A stretch of DNA of 64,000 nucleotides, taken from positions 806,001-870,000 of the forward strand of contig CP114486.1 of assembly GCA_027186245.1 (NCBI GenBank). Direction: 5' to 3'. The position numbers and the translations under genes are program-made. The stretch is from Coriaria nepalensis (Eukaryota > Streptophyta > Magnoliopsida > Cucurbitales > Coriariaceae). Shown one piece after another: positions 24,627-36,070 of the stretch (the first letter of the stretch is position 1; every line of letters starts with the position of its first letter). Under the pieces are notes generated by a model. The model was not told where the DNA came from and searched no databases. It saw nothing but the letters and a program-made list of their open reading frames with translations.

Positions 24627-26007
24627 ATGGCGTCGAACTCGGCTTCGCGCTTCGACGGAGTTTCCTCCCTTTTTAAATCTGCTGCTACAACGCTCTACTC
24701 CGACAATCAGTCTATGCTCGCTGTAAGTTTTCCTAACTTCGGATTTCGCTCTTTAATGACCGGTTTGTTATCTGCTCACTGTTATGAAGTCATTGAGTTA
24801 TTTACTTGATTTGTTTCAGGAAATTCGGAAGACTTTGATTTTGATGAAGGAAATCGGGGTAGATTTGGAGAAGGGAAATCAGTCCGAACTGGTATTGTAG
24901 AAGGGAATCGTGCTAATTCTTTTGATTCAGTTGCTAGTTCTGGTTCGAAAAAACTTAGGTTTATTATTATTATTATTATTATTTTTTAATCCTTTTCTCT
25001 CAGGTTAAGGAGCTTGAAAGTGCTGTGGTTGAGCTTTTAGATACTTATGAAGACTGCACACAATTTTCATTAGCAGCTATGTCTGCTGGAAACAATTATC
25101 AACCAGGAGACGAGGTGCTTGAATCTATATCCCATAGATAGTTTTTCCTCATTTCTAGCCCTTTACTTTCCCCTGCCTAACTTATCATTTTGATATTGTA
25201 ACAATATAGTTACCCGATTTCGAGAAATTACTTAAGGACGAGATCGCAAAGGCCAAAGCAACTTCTTCTTCAGATTCACAGAACCATCCCATGATACGGC
25301 AATTCAGAGAAGCCATTTGGGTATGTTACCTCCTTCTATGTTTAAGAGATCATATTTGTCTAAAGTTTCTTTCTGTTTCCACTAAGCTGGTTATGTTGCC
25401 ATTTTTGATGCAGCATGTTCATCATGCTGGGCAGCCCATGCCAGGTGAAGAGCAGGAGGATATGGTAATGACCGGTACACAGGGCAATATTTTGAACATC
25501 ACTTGCCCCTTGAGTGGAAAGCCTGTTATTGAACTGCAGAAACCCATTCGTAGGTACTATACGAATCTCATAAAAGTCTGATACTTAATTCATCGGGTCC
25601 AGTCTGTTTGAAATTCAAGCTATATGAGTCACTTGTGTGTATAAACTTCAGCTTCTAATCTTTCTCATATACCTCTCAAACTGTAGTGTGGCATGCAAGC
25701 ATATATATGAAAAGAGTGCAGTTATGCTTTATATGAAATCAAAACATGTACGCCCTCAATGCCCTGTAGCAGGTAAGAAGATCTCCTACCTGCTTAGGTT
25801 TTGTTTACTAGGCTATTTTCAACCTTGGTTGGTTTTTATTCTTTTTCAGGGTGTCCCAAATATTTGGAGCCAGGAAAACTGGTATCTGACCCACTGTTAC
25901 TGTGTGAGATTGACGAAATGCGAACAATGGCTAAACAAAGTACTAGGACCGATCCAATTGAAGATTTCACGGCATTAGATGAGGAAGAAGAAGAGGAAGA
26001 AGACTGA
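24627..26007 (+). CDS. MMS21: E3 SUMO ligase MMS21/HPY2 (NSE2)
   Basis: Seven exons: 24627-24722, 24820-24891, 25004-25114, 25210-25320, 25414-25553, 25687-25772 and 25850-26007, giving 257 residues. The helical N-terminal half binds SMC5 of the SMC5/6 complex. The C-terminal SP-RING has Cys161 (TCPLSGKPV), Cys180 and His182 (ACKHIYEK), Cys202 and Cys207 (QCPVAGCPKYL), as in MMS21 and Siz/PIAS ligases. The tail is an acidic EEEEEEED run. Known roles of the plant protein are DNA repair, keeping root meristem cells out of early endoreduplication, and cytokinin signalling. Gene position equals At3g15150. The ATG at 24627 gives the MASNSASRFDG start expected for the family. Confidence 0.95.
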
Positions 26008-26463
26008 AGTTTTTCCCCTTTGGTAAGTTAGAAAATTGTCTTTCAGATCATGATTTTGAGATTTTCTCTATGACTGGTATGGTGGTGGTACTTGAGCCAG
26101 TTTTGGGTGTACCACCCTCTGTAAATGGTTTACCAGAACCAGTATTTTAGGAACATTTTCATTTTTTTCTTATAGGATTTGAAGTCATTTTTAGTGATTT
26201 ATTATAAAAAGTTGGAATGATTTTACAATCTTTGAACTGAGAAAGAAAGGTAAGTGTTTGTTTCTGAAGATCATCAATGGCAGAAAGGTAGAATTTACAT
26301 ATTTCTTAAAAGTAAATACAACAAGTTCATACATTCATCTAGCTCCTGATGGAAATCTATGATTAACCCACTGGGAAGTAGGAACCCAGCAAACCCACCA
26401 TGATAGTTATTGGTTTTTCATTCTAACAAAACAACGATTTGCTCTTGTACTGTTTTCAAATTT
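26008..26463. other. MMS21 3' flank
   Basis: Non-coding, the 3' UTR side of MMS21. It lies between the tail of MMS21 and the 3' end of the reverse-strand UGT pseudogene. Confidence 0.5.
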
Positions 26464-27735
26464 CTAGCTCTGGTAGATCTTGCACAAACTGGTTGATGTA
26501 GCCATCCATGAAGCCTGGTTTCACCAGTATCTCTCTCCACCTATTTCACATATTTCACCATCTTTATCCATCACACGCTTGATGGCTCTGCTCAAACTCT
26601 CCTTAGTAAACCACCCTTTCTCACCCTTCCTCACCTCCACTGCAACCTTCAATTCATCAACCAATAGCTTAGAGTTCAAGATCTGGTCACCTAAGTGTGG
26701 CACTAGCACAATTTGACACACTCATCAAAGACTCCCACATTGACCCAAACGCACAATGGTTCACAAAGCACCCAACTGATGGTTGGTGCAGTATTGATGG
26801 CTGCTGCACCCAACCCCCATGAACCACCCCCCCTCTTTAACCCTCTCTTCAAAATCTTCTGGTAAGGCCTCTTCAATGGAGGTGCATCCCATAGGTGGCT
26901 TCAAAGCTATAAAAAAGGGCATCCCTATAAGCTCAAAGCCTAAGAGGAGTTCCTGAAATTGGTCCTCGGCTAGAATGAACGACCCACACCTATTGAGCCA
27001 CTTAGCCCACTGGTCGTCTAACACCGTCTTAACGGGCTCAGGCAAATCGGGCCCAGTTAACAAAATCTGCTTTCCATACTGGTCTGCCAAGCAGTCAACA
27101 AATTCTCCTTCCAGCCCCCTGCAGCTTCTTAGAGATATGGCATCACATAATTTCATGCAAGTGGTGATCCATTCATAGAACGTTATGTCATCACCAAAGG
27201 GTTGAGTCATGAACACTAACAATGATTGAGCTTCATTACCATGATGAACTACAGTTGTTGATGGATAGCCATGAGGTGGATTTCTCATTTCTTCCAGAGT
27301 ATATTTCGGGTAGGGACAAGTGCCATGGCTCATGATGATGGGCTAACAATACCATAAGAAATTGACTTAACCTTTGAGTGGATTACAAATTTTTGGTATC
27401 CAATGAGCAATTTCGAAGAAAACATAATCGGGTTTTGCAGCATGTAAGATTTCTTCAACAGCGGCACGGGTCTGGTCCAGAGCAACGGCTAGTAAGTTAT
27501 TTAAAGAAAGTGGTATTTATCAGGCAGTTTCGGTGCCTTGAGGGAGGCCATCAACACGAGGGATTGTCAGAATTTGGAAGGAGATAAGATGTGGAAGAAA
27601 ATTAAGGTGCTGTAATTGAATTAAAGCTTTCTTGGGTGGTATGTAAGCGACCTTATGGCCTCTTGCAACAAGGTCGTTGGAAAGGTTGAGGTAGGGAGTC
27701 ATGTGGCCAGGGCCAGCCATGGAAACATGATTATG
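26464..27735 (-). pseudogene. UGT79-type glycosyltransferase pseudogene
   Basis: Fragments in several frames match a UDP-sugar glycosyltransferase of the UGT79 (flavonoid-glycoside glycosyltransferase) type. From the 5' end: MFPWLA, a one-base frame change, then GHMTPYLNLSNDLVARGHK near 27715; in-frame stops after GLPQGTETA near 27530; a frame shift before SHGTCPYPKY (about 27330); an open block of about 190 residues to 26761 with EAQSLLVFMTQPFGDD and PEPVKTVLDD. The PSPG sugar-donor box follows in another frame, recognisable as [14 protein letters not shown], with a further shift and stops before [15 protein letters not shown] and a final helix region. No version could give a working enzyme. 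It has no introns, as is usual for these genes. It could also be read as a sequencing-damaged gene, but the number of lesions argues against that. Confidence 0.9.
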
Positions 27736-28773
27736 TGATAATTTGAACTACTCCCAATCTTAACCATTTTGATCTTTTGGTATGTTTATTACTTTAAGCT
27801 CAGAGATTATATATATATATATGTGTGTGTGTGTGCAGTTTACTAGCCGGGACAGTGGGCAAAGTGGTGGTTGGGGCACTTATTTGCGCAGATTAATGAG
27901 GTAAGTACTTGTAGATTGTGGCTGATTGAGTTGGTGGTTGAAAATGGTAGCTGAGTTTCCTTCACGACAGCATTCGGTGAAAAAACAATAAAAGCAACTT
28001 GATCAATCCCGTTTTAATGCAGCTGCGCAAAAGCAAGCAGATTGTGGCCATTTTTGGTCGATTTTGAGAATAAGCAGCGTGTGATTCTTTTGTAGACACT
28101 CATCCGTGTTGTGAGAAAGATACCGCGCTATAAGAAATGTCGAAAGTGGCAAACAACGTAGGCATGTATGCAAAAGCATGCATCTAGTATACCTCGAGAC
28201 AAAACGAAGCTTTTGTTACAACATTTTGACGAGACTTTTCACCTTTTATATGTTTGCTTTGATTAAAGAACATTTCGGTGGTTTTTGGAATGTACCCATA
28301 ATGAAACTTATGATACTAGCTGGCTTGGACAGATGGATGCAATATCATTGAATAAGGCACGTCCTGAACATGCAAAGACAACCACTTGGATCGAATTGGA
28401 ATCCCCATGTTGACATACTCAACTGCACATTGTGGCGAGTTGTCCACATGCGGAGTTAACATGCACGACAACCTCACTATTCCTTATCAAGATACCATTG
28501 AACAGTCAAGTGTCCAAGTTATAAAATTAATATGAAAAAGATTTGCTCTGCAATTGGGAGCTAAACTAAAGAGTAGATGTCATTGTGAAGATATAATTTC
28601 TTAACAATTTACAAACTAGGACAGTAGGGGTCAAAAGAAGAATAACAAAAGCATGAACCAAATTACTTACTATACCCAGTAAAACTTAAGACCCAATTCG
28701 ACAAAATTCACCACTTACCAGTTTACTACCACCACCCCACTAGAAAAGCTCCATTTTTACCGCGAATCTAGTG
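27736..28773. other. Spacer upstream of UGT pseudogene
   Basis: No gene is seen. It holds an (AT)n(GT)n dinucleotide tract near 27808-27834 and the 3' UTR side of the acidic-protein gene. Confidence 0.5.
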
Positions 28774-30864
28774 TCAAAATCCAACGCCGAGCGTAGCGGG
28801 ACGCTGCGGCTCAAGCTCTCTATTCTTCCAAAAGCATGCATCTGGTCCTGGAGCCAGCTTAGCCGCCGACCTCTTCGGTTCTGATTTACAGCGCGGGAGC
28901 ACGTGCGGCTCGCAGCCGCCCTTGGAATTCACCAGCTGCTTTTGATCTATCCTTGTTACATGCGCCGCCGACTTTGCCGGGTAAGAACAAGACGACCTCG
29001 CAGGCTGAAGGAGCATTGGCTGCGTGCTGCTTCGCACAGGATTAGGCTCGACAAAGATGCGTTTCTTGGGCTCATCTCGTCCGTTGGTTTTACTGACTTG
29101 TCTTTTCTTCTGCTTCTCCGGTTGTGGCCGTCGGATGAAGTCGGAGCTGCAAACCCAAGTCTCCTTGGAAACTTCCATGGAAAGCTTGGGCTCACACATC
29201 ATCATCAGCAAGCAATCCGGCAAGCCCGAGGTGGCTTCCTTGTTCTGTGGTCTTCTTGCTGTTTGACTTTCTTGTTCCTTTGACTGACCCTGACCCACTT
29301 CATTTTCCGGGTTGTCGGATTCGGTCGGTTGTTCAGGGATCGCTTTCTCCTCCTCGTCTCCCTCTTCACAAGATCTCTCTCTGGTCTCTATCACTTCCGT
29401 TGACACCTCCGCCACCTTAGCAGCTTCTTCATCTTCAACCTCTTCTTCCTGTTTACTTTCCTCTGCTACTTGTTCTGACTGTCTAGAAAATAAAACTAAA
29501 GTGGGAGAGTTGTCCCTTTTCAAATCACCATCTCCATTTTCTTCTCCCTGTTCTTGTTCTGTTATATTTTCTTCAGCTTGTAGCTTTACACGATCTAGCA
29601 TCTCTTCTTCTACTGAAGAGCAACTTAGCATCACTTCTAATGCAGGGTGGTTCATATCCAGCTTCCCCCCTTCTTTTTCCATTACATCAGTTTGTTTCTC
29701 TTCTTCTTCATCATGCTTTACTAGATTTTTTTCTTCTTCTTTTACCACATTATCTTTAGTGCTTGTTTCTAGATTATCTGCTGCATTACTATCTACTTCT
29801 TGAACAACAAAGTTTACATTTTTGTCTTGCTCCTCTGCCCCCTCCTCCCCATAATAACAAACCCCTTTCTCAAGCTCCATTACTTCTTGTTCAACTTTCG
29901 ATTCTGCATTACCTGCTTGTATTACTACCTTAACTACTTCTTGATCTTCCTCTTCATTGTCAACTTCTGGTGCAGGTGGGTACCAGAACCGATTAGCAAG
30001 CGCAGCCATTTTCACAGGATCAGATCTACATCTCATGAGCAACAGAGCATTCTTTGGAGGAATGCAAGTACTAACCCTCGTCCCCTCTTCTTCTTCGTCC
30101 TTCATAGTTGCACAACTCTCCTCTCCAGTAAATTCTATCCCCTCAAACATCTGCCTCCTCTGACTACTCCTGCTACTCTGTTCTCCTTCTCGCTGCTCTT
30201 CTACCACCAATTCTATCTCTCTCTGTTTCCCATCCCCATCTTGCAATGAGACTAACCACCTCGCAAAAACCGCCCCACAAGACCTCCCTCTATTACTACT
30301 CTCCGATCTCTCTGTCTTGACCTCTTGCTTCTGATCCCTCTCGCTCGACGTACACGAAGATCGACACAGCAAGAGGCAGTTTAGCTCTGACCCTAATCCC
30401 TTCAACGCTTCGCAGATGGTTAATGGCAGATGGACCCACCTCTGGTTTCTGTGCGGTAAACACTCATGTTGTTGTGAATTCTGAAGCGACTGGAAACTAT
30501 TTTGGTGATGGATTTGAACTGGGTCGTTAGTATTTTGCTGCTGCTCTGTTTTCCGGAAGCTAGCTTCAGAACCTCTGCTGCTGTTTCTTCTAGATCTGTT
30601 GATCCTAAGCTTCTTCCCCTGTTTCTTGGTCTTCACTCTGACTTGACCAATGCAGGTCACTTTAGGAGAAGATGGCTCTGGGTTTTCAAAAGCGGAGCCT
30701 TTCTTCTTGCCTACTACGGATGGGAACATGGGTGAGGCCAGACCACCTTTCAAGCTTCCGCTGTTTCTGAGGCGGCGGCTGAGAGAGGTGGAGAGGGAGA
30801 TTTGCTGCGGTTCTCTTTGACGGCCGGGGCTGACAATGGATTTGGAAGAGATGTTAATCTTCAT
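28774..30864 (-). CDS. Acidic plant protein with SPMFP motif, function unknown
   Basis: A single open frame of 696 codons. I do not recognise a catalytic domain. The first 90 residues are basic and conserved-looking: ASPMFPSVVGKKKGSAFENP, then EPSSPKVTCIGQVRVK, a signature I associate with a plant-specific family of unknown function. A middle block contains CEALKGLGSELNCLLLC and FARWLVSLQDGD, then NALLLMRCRSDPVKMAALANRFW. From about residue 300 to 530 the chain is Glu/Lys-rich and low-complexity, probably disordered. The C-terminal block has PDCLLMMMCEPKLSMEVSKE and ends basic. By position it fills the At3g15095 to At3g15115 interval, which includes HCF243; I cannot confirm that identity. The start at 30864 is an ATG followed by KINISSKS. 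It is a real gene by length and codon structure. Confidence 0.8.
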   Translation of the reverse strand: MKINISSKSIVSPGRQREPQQISLSTSLSRRLRNSGSLKGGLASPMFPSVVGKKKGSAFENPEPSSPKVTCIGQVRVKTKKQGKKLRINRSRRNSSRGSEASFRKTEQQQNTNDPVQIHHQNSFQSLQNSQQHECLPHRNQRWVHLPLTICEALKGLGSELNCLLLCRSSCTSSERDQKQEVKTERSESSNRGRSCGAVFARWLVSLQDGDGKQREIELVVEEQREGEQSSRSSQRRQMFEGIEFTGEESCATMKDEEEEGTRVSTCIPPKNALLLMRCRSDPVKMAALANRFWYPPAPEVDNEEEDQEVVKVVIQAGNAESKVEQEVMELEKGVCYYGEEGAEEQDKNVNFVVQEVDSNAADNLETSTKDNVVKEEEKNLVKHDEEEEKQTDVMEKEGGKLDMNHPALEVMLSCSSVEEEMLDRVKLQAEENITEQEQGEENGDGDLKRDNSPTLVLFSRQSEQVAEESKQEEEVEDEEAAKVAEVSTEVIETRERSCEEGDEEEKAIPEQPTESDNPENEVGQGQSKEQESQTARRPQNKEATSGLPDCLLMMMCEPKLSMEVSKETWVCSSDFIRRPQPEKQKKRQVSKTNGRDEPKKRIFVEPNPVRSSTQPMLLQPARSSCSYPAKSAAHVTRIDQKQLVNSKGGCEPHVLPRCKSEPKRSAAKLAPGPDACFWKNRELEPQRPATLGVGF

Positions 30865-33059
30865 GGAGGAAGAGTGAAGCAGGGGGTGAATAGTATTTTC
30901 GACAGTGAGAGATTGGGTTGCTTGATGCTGCTCAGAAAGTGTTGTTTTATCAGAAGTGATGTTTTGCCATGAGCCTAATGGATGAACATGATCTTTGCTT
31001 GGTTGTGTGTATGGTTGCCATTCTGGAGTTGCTGTAGGGAGAGAGAGAGAGAGAGAACAGTAGGGTTGTTAGAGGAAGATGTCCATTTGTGTATATGTGG
31101 TGTCCTTGTCCTGTATCAAAATGCAGGAAGCGAGAGTGGTAACTGGTAAAGCCTGTGGGTGTCTACAATGTCTAGTGATTAGGGTAGGGTCGGGTAGGCC
31201 CTTAGGTTGTAGGGCCATGTTATGATTTACTGTTCCTATATTACAGAAATACCCTTTTTCCACTTTTTTTATTTGGGGTGAAAACGAGATCTCGTCGTTG
31301 AAGATTTCGGCCCCATTTGGTTTGGTTAGTGACTGTGAGTGTCATATGTGGAAGAAAGAGGGCAAGAAAGAGAGAAAGACAGATGGTAACTTTGCAGCGT
31401 CGGGAAAATTGAGAGGAAAGAGAACAGGATAAAGGCAACAGTTTAGTTACAGTCTTCTTCTTTCTTGCATTATCTCACTCGATTCCCCTTAGCTAGCACC
31501 AGCCGTTTTCTCGACTAAAAGGAGTGAACGAGTGAGTGAGTATCGTGGAGATCTCACATGGGGCTGGGGGATGGGATTGGAATCCATATGGACGACTGGC
31601 GTTACGACATATACTAGCTGAAACTGAAACTGACGGAAAGCATCCAATGTTGCACGTGATATGTTGACGTCTAATCTAGCCCCCACCCAAACCCAAACTC
31701 CCTCCTACTAACGCGCGCTCGCTCTCCCGTGAGCTTCACAGAACTTTTTTTTCCCCAAACCTTTAACCTAATACTTAATAAGGTAATGAAGTAATTATAA
31801 TGATCATATCTTTGTCTTTTCTTTGTTTAAAAAGCTCTAAAGTAAACCATTACTTGATGTTAAAGGAACTTTGTCACTTAATTATTATCGTTTATTTGAT
31901 TGGAAAAACATAATAAAATAAAAATATTTCTTGCAACTAATTTCGATTATATATAAAAATACTTATATATATATATATAATATACGAATTTATAACATAC
32001 CAAACTATATTATAAATATAAAGTATTGACTTAACAAGGAGAGGAGAGTAGAGCTAACAGGCCGTGCATATGCCTATTGCTCAGTTGTATATTATGATTG
32101 GAATTAGGACATCATTAAATAAGGAGAGAGATAATTTAATAATGGCTTCAATTTAACATATTAATATATGATAATAATTATTATTATTATAATTGGGTCC
32201 AGGCTATATTCAAGCGTAGGATTTGGCAACTAATATTAACACATGACAGAAGCTGACAAAAATATCCTGCATCCTTTAATCCACCTGGATTTGTAGCCAA
32301 GTTTTTTTTTTTATAATAATAATTATTGAAAGTAACTACACTAAAAAATAAAGTAATTTATATAAGTAAAGCTGCAACATAGTTTAATTATTGTAAGTAA
32401 AGTAAATTTCGCTTTTCTATCTTTTTCTTCTGTTTACTAGATTGAGAATTCAATGTATTTTACATAAATATATAGTAATCCATGTGAAGAATTATGATTA
32501 CTAGTTTTCACAAGTGTCAGTAACAAGAGTTTTAGGTGTCCAAGATTTTCTTCTACTTATTTCTATCGTCATCTACTGAATTCACCTCACCATTCCCAAA
32601 GTGGGGGAGTGGCTGATAGGTGCTTGACAATGGCTTGGCTTTTGGAAGTTAGAGCTGAGCCTGACCCTCATTAATGAATTTCATGTTACCCACTTCTACT
32701 GTTAAGTTTGAACCATGGACCACTAAAGATTGAATATTTTGACAAAGCCTTCATTTTTTTTAGGGTGGAGGGGTTTGGTTCAGCTTTCTTGAGTTAGTTT
32801 TTGTGTCATAGACATTGCTTGAGAAGAAGATTGAAATATGCACAGATTTCCAACTGAATATCAAATGTTTTTCTAAGCACAAAAATTCTCAACTCTTGTA
32901 AAATGGACTCACATTTATTGTAGAAGCATCCTATATGAAAGTATATATCACTATCCATGGAAAATGCAGAAAGAAGTATTCACAGAAATTTAGAATATCT
33001 GTGTTGATAAAATCGGAAATTAGAATGTGCAGTGAGAGCTATGTCTATGGGATTTTCCT
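30865..33059. other. Spacer with acidic-protein promoter
   Basis: The first 900 bp probably hold the leader and promoter of the reverse-strand acidic-protein gene. The rest (31.7-33.0 kb) is AT-rich. Nothing coding is supported. Confidence 0.5.
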
Positions 33060-35466
33060 TCACTGAAGTTCTAGAACGACCTTACCAGGAACAAGCTTCT
33101 TATCCTTTGCCTCATGAGCCTCCCTCACTTGTGTAAAGGGAAACGTTTTCTCCACGGGTATTTTGAGCTTTCCAGCCTCAGCAAGCCGTCCTATCTCGTG
33201 TAGACCTTCCGAGTCAGCTCTCATGTATGTCCACCAATATTCTACACCATCAAAAATAGAAACAGAAGTTTGATCCATGACTTGGGCAATGAGTATATTT
33301 ATGTGCAACAATAAAAAGACTTTGTATAACACACAAAAAACGTCTCTTTGTTACCTATTCCATGAGACAACCTGTATTGAATCTGTTTCTTCAGTAAAAC
33401 GGCTGTGGCTATGGGAAGCCCAACTGATATCCCATATCTATCAGCCAACGAAGCAGACTCACCCTACAACCAAATGATCATATCTGTTAGTGGTATACAT
33501 CATATAGGAAGCTTTAAAATTTCTGCATAAAGAATAATTATTTTCCATATGTTACCTGAAGTGTCATGTAATGTCCACCTCTCCTTAAGAAGTTGATGCC
33601 TATTCTTTCAGTCTCTGGGACACCAATAGTGTCCAAAACAGCATCAAACTTGCCTTTTATGGCCAAATCAATGTCCTGAACCAGTCCATAAAATTACATA
33701 TGAGTACTCCCGACTCATGCATGTTAACTCATCAAAGATAATAACTTAATCTCATTGTCCGCTGATTCAAGCCGAAAACGAACCACAGATTAAAACTTGA
33801 ATTTGTCTCACCTCAGCCGTGTAGTCTATGGCCTGCTCGGCACCTGCTGCCAAGGATTTATTTACACTTTCACTTCCACAAGTGGTTGTAACATGGCAAC
33901 CTGAAGCCACTGAAAGCTGAATTGCGGCAAACCCTACAGCTCCTCTACCCCCAATCACTAACAACCTCTGCCTGTTCAAAACAAATTGAGGATGCACCGA
34001 TCATAGGATAACTTATTTTCATGTTTCCAAATCTAATATTTCTTAGTCCAAGAAGCCATGGAGTCGATGATCACAATTCAACTAAATGGAACAAAGTAAT
34101 AAGCGCTTGTTTCCTACCAGATCCACCAGAACCAAACTACGCTGATTATTTTCTAATTACTAAACCCAGAAAGAACTCTAGTGACATAGAAATCATTTTC
34201 ATACAACAAAAGATGTGGAAATGCAATATATGAAATTTTCCATTTAATAATTTTATCCAACTTCACGATATAATATTATTATAACTCATCTCTGCAGAGT
34301 GGATCTTTCACATAGATGTATCCGAGCTATATGAATTTACCCCTCGGAAATTCTAGCAGTACTCTTTAGCGCACGCCAAGCAGTCAACGTGGCAAAAGGA
34401 ATGGCACTTGCCTCCTAAAAGCATAAAAGGTACAATATCAGTCTCTGCCCTTGAAAATTTATAAACAAAAGTAAAATTCAGCAGAATAGCACTTCATAAA
34501 TTACCACATGTGTAAGAGAAGCTGGTTTCTGAGTTAATTCATCTTCTGAAAGAATTGCATAGTCAGCATAAGTACCCCTGATAGCAGTCGGATGCAGCGC
34601 ACCAAAAACTTCTTGGCCAACTTCGAATGATTGGACCGAAGATCCAACAGCAGCAACTTCACCACTTATATCACGACCAATAATGAGAGGGAGAAGTGGT
34701 TGAAATATTGAGCGACCATATCCTGACCGCATCTGAAAACATTAATATCAAGACTTATCAGTTTATGCCAATCTCGACACTCTCATCGACCATAAAGAGA
34801 GGAAGCAGTGCACACTAGATAGCATTCAAACAAAATGTAACCATCCGTTTAAGTAACACTATAAATGATTCCACTCTCATTCATTGACTTGGAGGAGAAC
34901 CAGATGGAAAGCAATTCAATTGCATATTTCAGCTTCATAGTCTTTCATTGTGCCTAATAGTAATGTTAGAAACTTAGAATGAACCCTAATGATAAGTCAA
35001 GATCTCTTAATCCCCTTCCTAAGCATTTAATCCATAAACGATAAACCAATCTATAGTGCTTTTTTCTTTCGAGGAAAATACGTCTCAAGCTTTCCTATTA
35101 CTTATATTGGACACTTCATCCTACGAAAGGGCGCTCAAAACCGATACATTTTCCCACTGAGCAAACTGCCGAAGAAAGAAAGGAAGAAGAAAAAAAAAAA
35201 AGGGTTCCACAAGTTCTCACTCTTGTATCGAGCGGGTTGATTGCGACGGCACGAGCGCGGACAAGAACCTGATTGGGCTTGAGATCAGGGACGTCCACAT
35301 CCGGCCGGAGCTCTAGCACCTCCGGACCACCGAAGCGGGGCAAAACCACAGCCCAGCAGCTGGTGACAATGCGCCTGAATCCAACCCTCATGTAGGGTTG
35401 GTAGCGTGAGCTGGAATTCGAATCGAAGGCTCCATATTTGAATGTGAAGTGTCTCAGGATTCGCAT
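33060..35466 (-). CDS. Zinc-type MDR oxidoreductase, RTN4IP1-like
   Basis: Seven exons: 35221-35466, 34505-34732, 34341-34414, 33812-33971, 33556-33675, 33355-33463 and 33060-33241, giving 372 residues. It is a medium-chain dehydrogenase/reductase of the quinone-oxidoreductase group. Features are the GroES-like N-terminal half (FGGPEVLELR, AINPLDTR, PLIIGRDISGEVAAVG), the Rossmann NAD(P)H loop VIGGRGAVGFAAIQLS at about residues 188-203, and the C-terminal PVEKTFPFTQVREAHE and GKVVLEL typical of the family. Catalytic-zinc ligands are absent, as in quinone reductases. The basic N-terminus (MRILRHFTFKYGAF) suggests mitochondrial import, as in animal RTN4IP1. Gene position equals At3g15090. The ATG at 35466 is used because the frame upstream lacks an ATG. 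Confidence 0.92.
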
Positions 35467-35635
35467 TGTTTCTCTACTAATCAACGACTTCGGAACAAAT
35501 TTTCTTCTCAGAGCAATCTCCAAGAGAGAGAGAGAAGGAGATGGTTTAGGTTTTGACAGGAAAAGAAAAGAGAGGGAGAAATAAGGAGCATGGAAACAGA
35601 CGAAGGTGAACGTGTCTGTGTTTTCGCCCGCGAAA

Positions 35636-35665
35636 GGGAGAGGAGGGAGAGGAGGGAGAGGAGGG
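35636..35665. repeat. G-run repeat (GGGAGAGGA)n
   Basis: GGG runs at 35636, 35645, 35654 and 35663, spaced exactly 9 bp apart, about 170-200 bp upstream of the oxidoreductase ATG. The pattern could fold as a G-quadruplex on the + strand. Confidence 0.8.
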
Positions 35666-36070
35666 AGAGAGAGTCGTAACTCGTACCTAGCAAATGTGAC
35701 TGCCAGTTCGTCCTATAAAAGTGAGGATGGGCTTTTACGGTCGTGAAGTTGTAACTGTAACAATTCTGTACTCTGCCGTCACAGGAAAAAAACGGTCACC
35801 GCCGACTTCATTAAACATTCTAACCTCATTCAATACATTGACGTGTCATATTTAAATAAACTTATATCATATTGGCATGTTTAATGAAGTCGATAATTTT
35901 TAATCATTTAGATTAGATCTCAACTGCAGATTATACTGTTTTAAATTGTACCGAATATTTACTCGTAGACATGTTTTCCAGTGTTTGCATTAATGGAAGT
36001 AGCCAGCTTGGGATCATTGATCAACGAAGGGCCTACACGACTCTTCTGCTGATCAACATATGCTGCTTCA

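Noticed and set aside
29312..30249. Long forward-strand frames opposite the acidic-protein gene
   Set aside because: Ser/Leu-rich antisense shadows of the Glu/Lys-rich coding strand.
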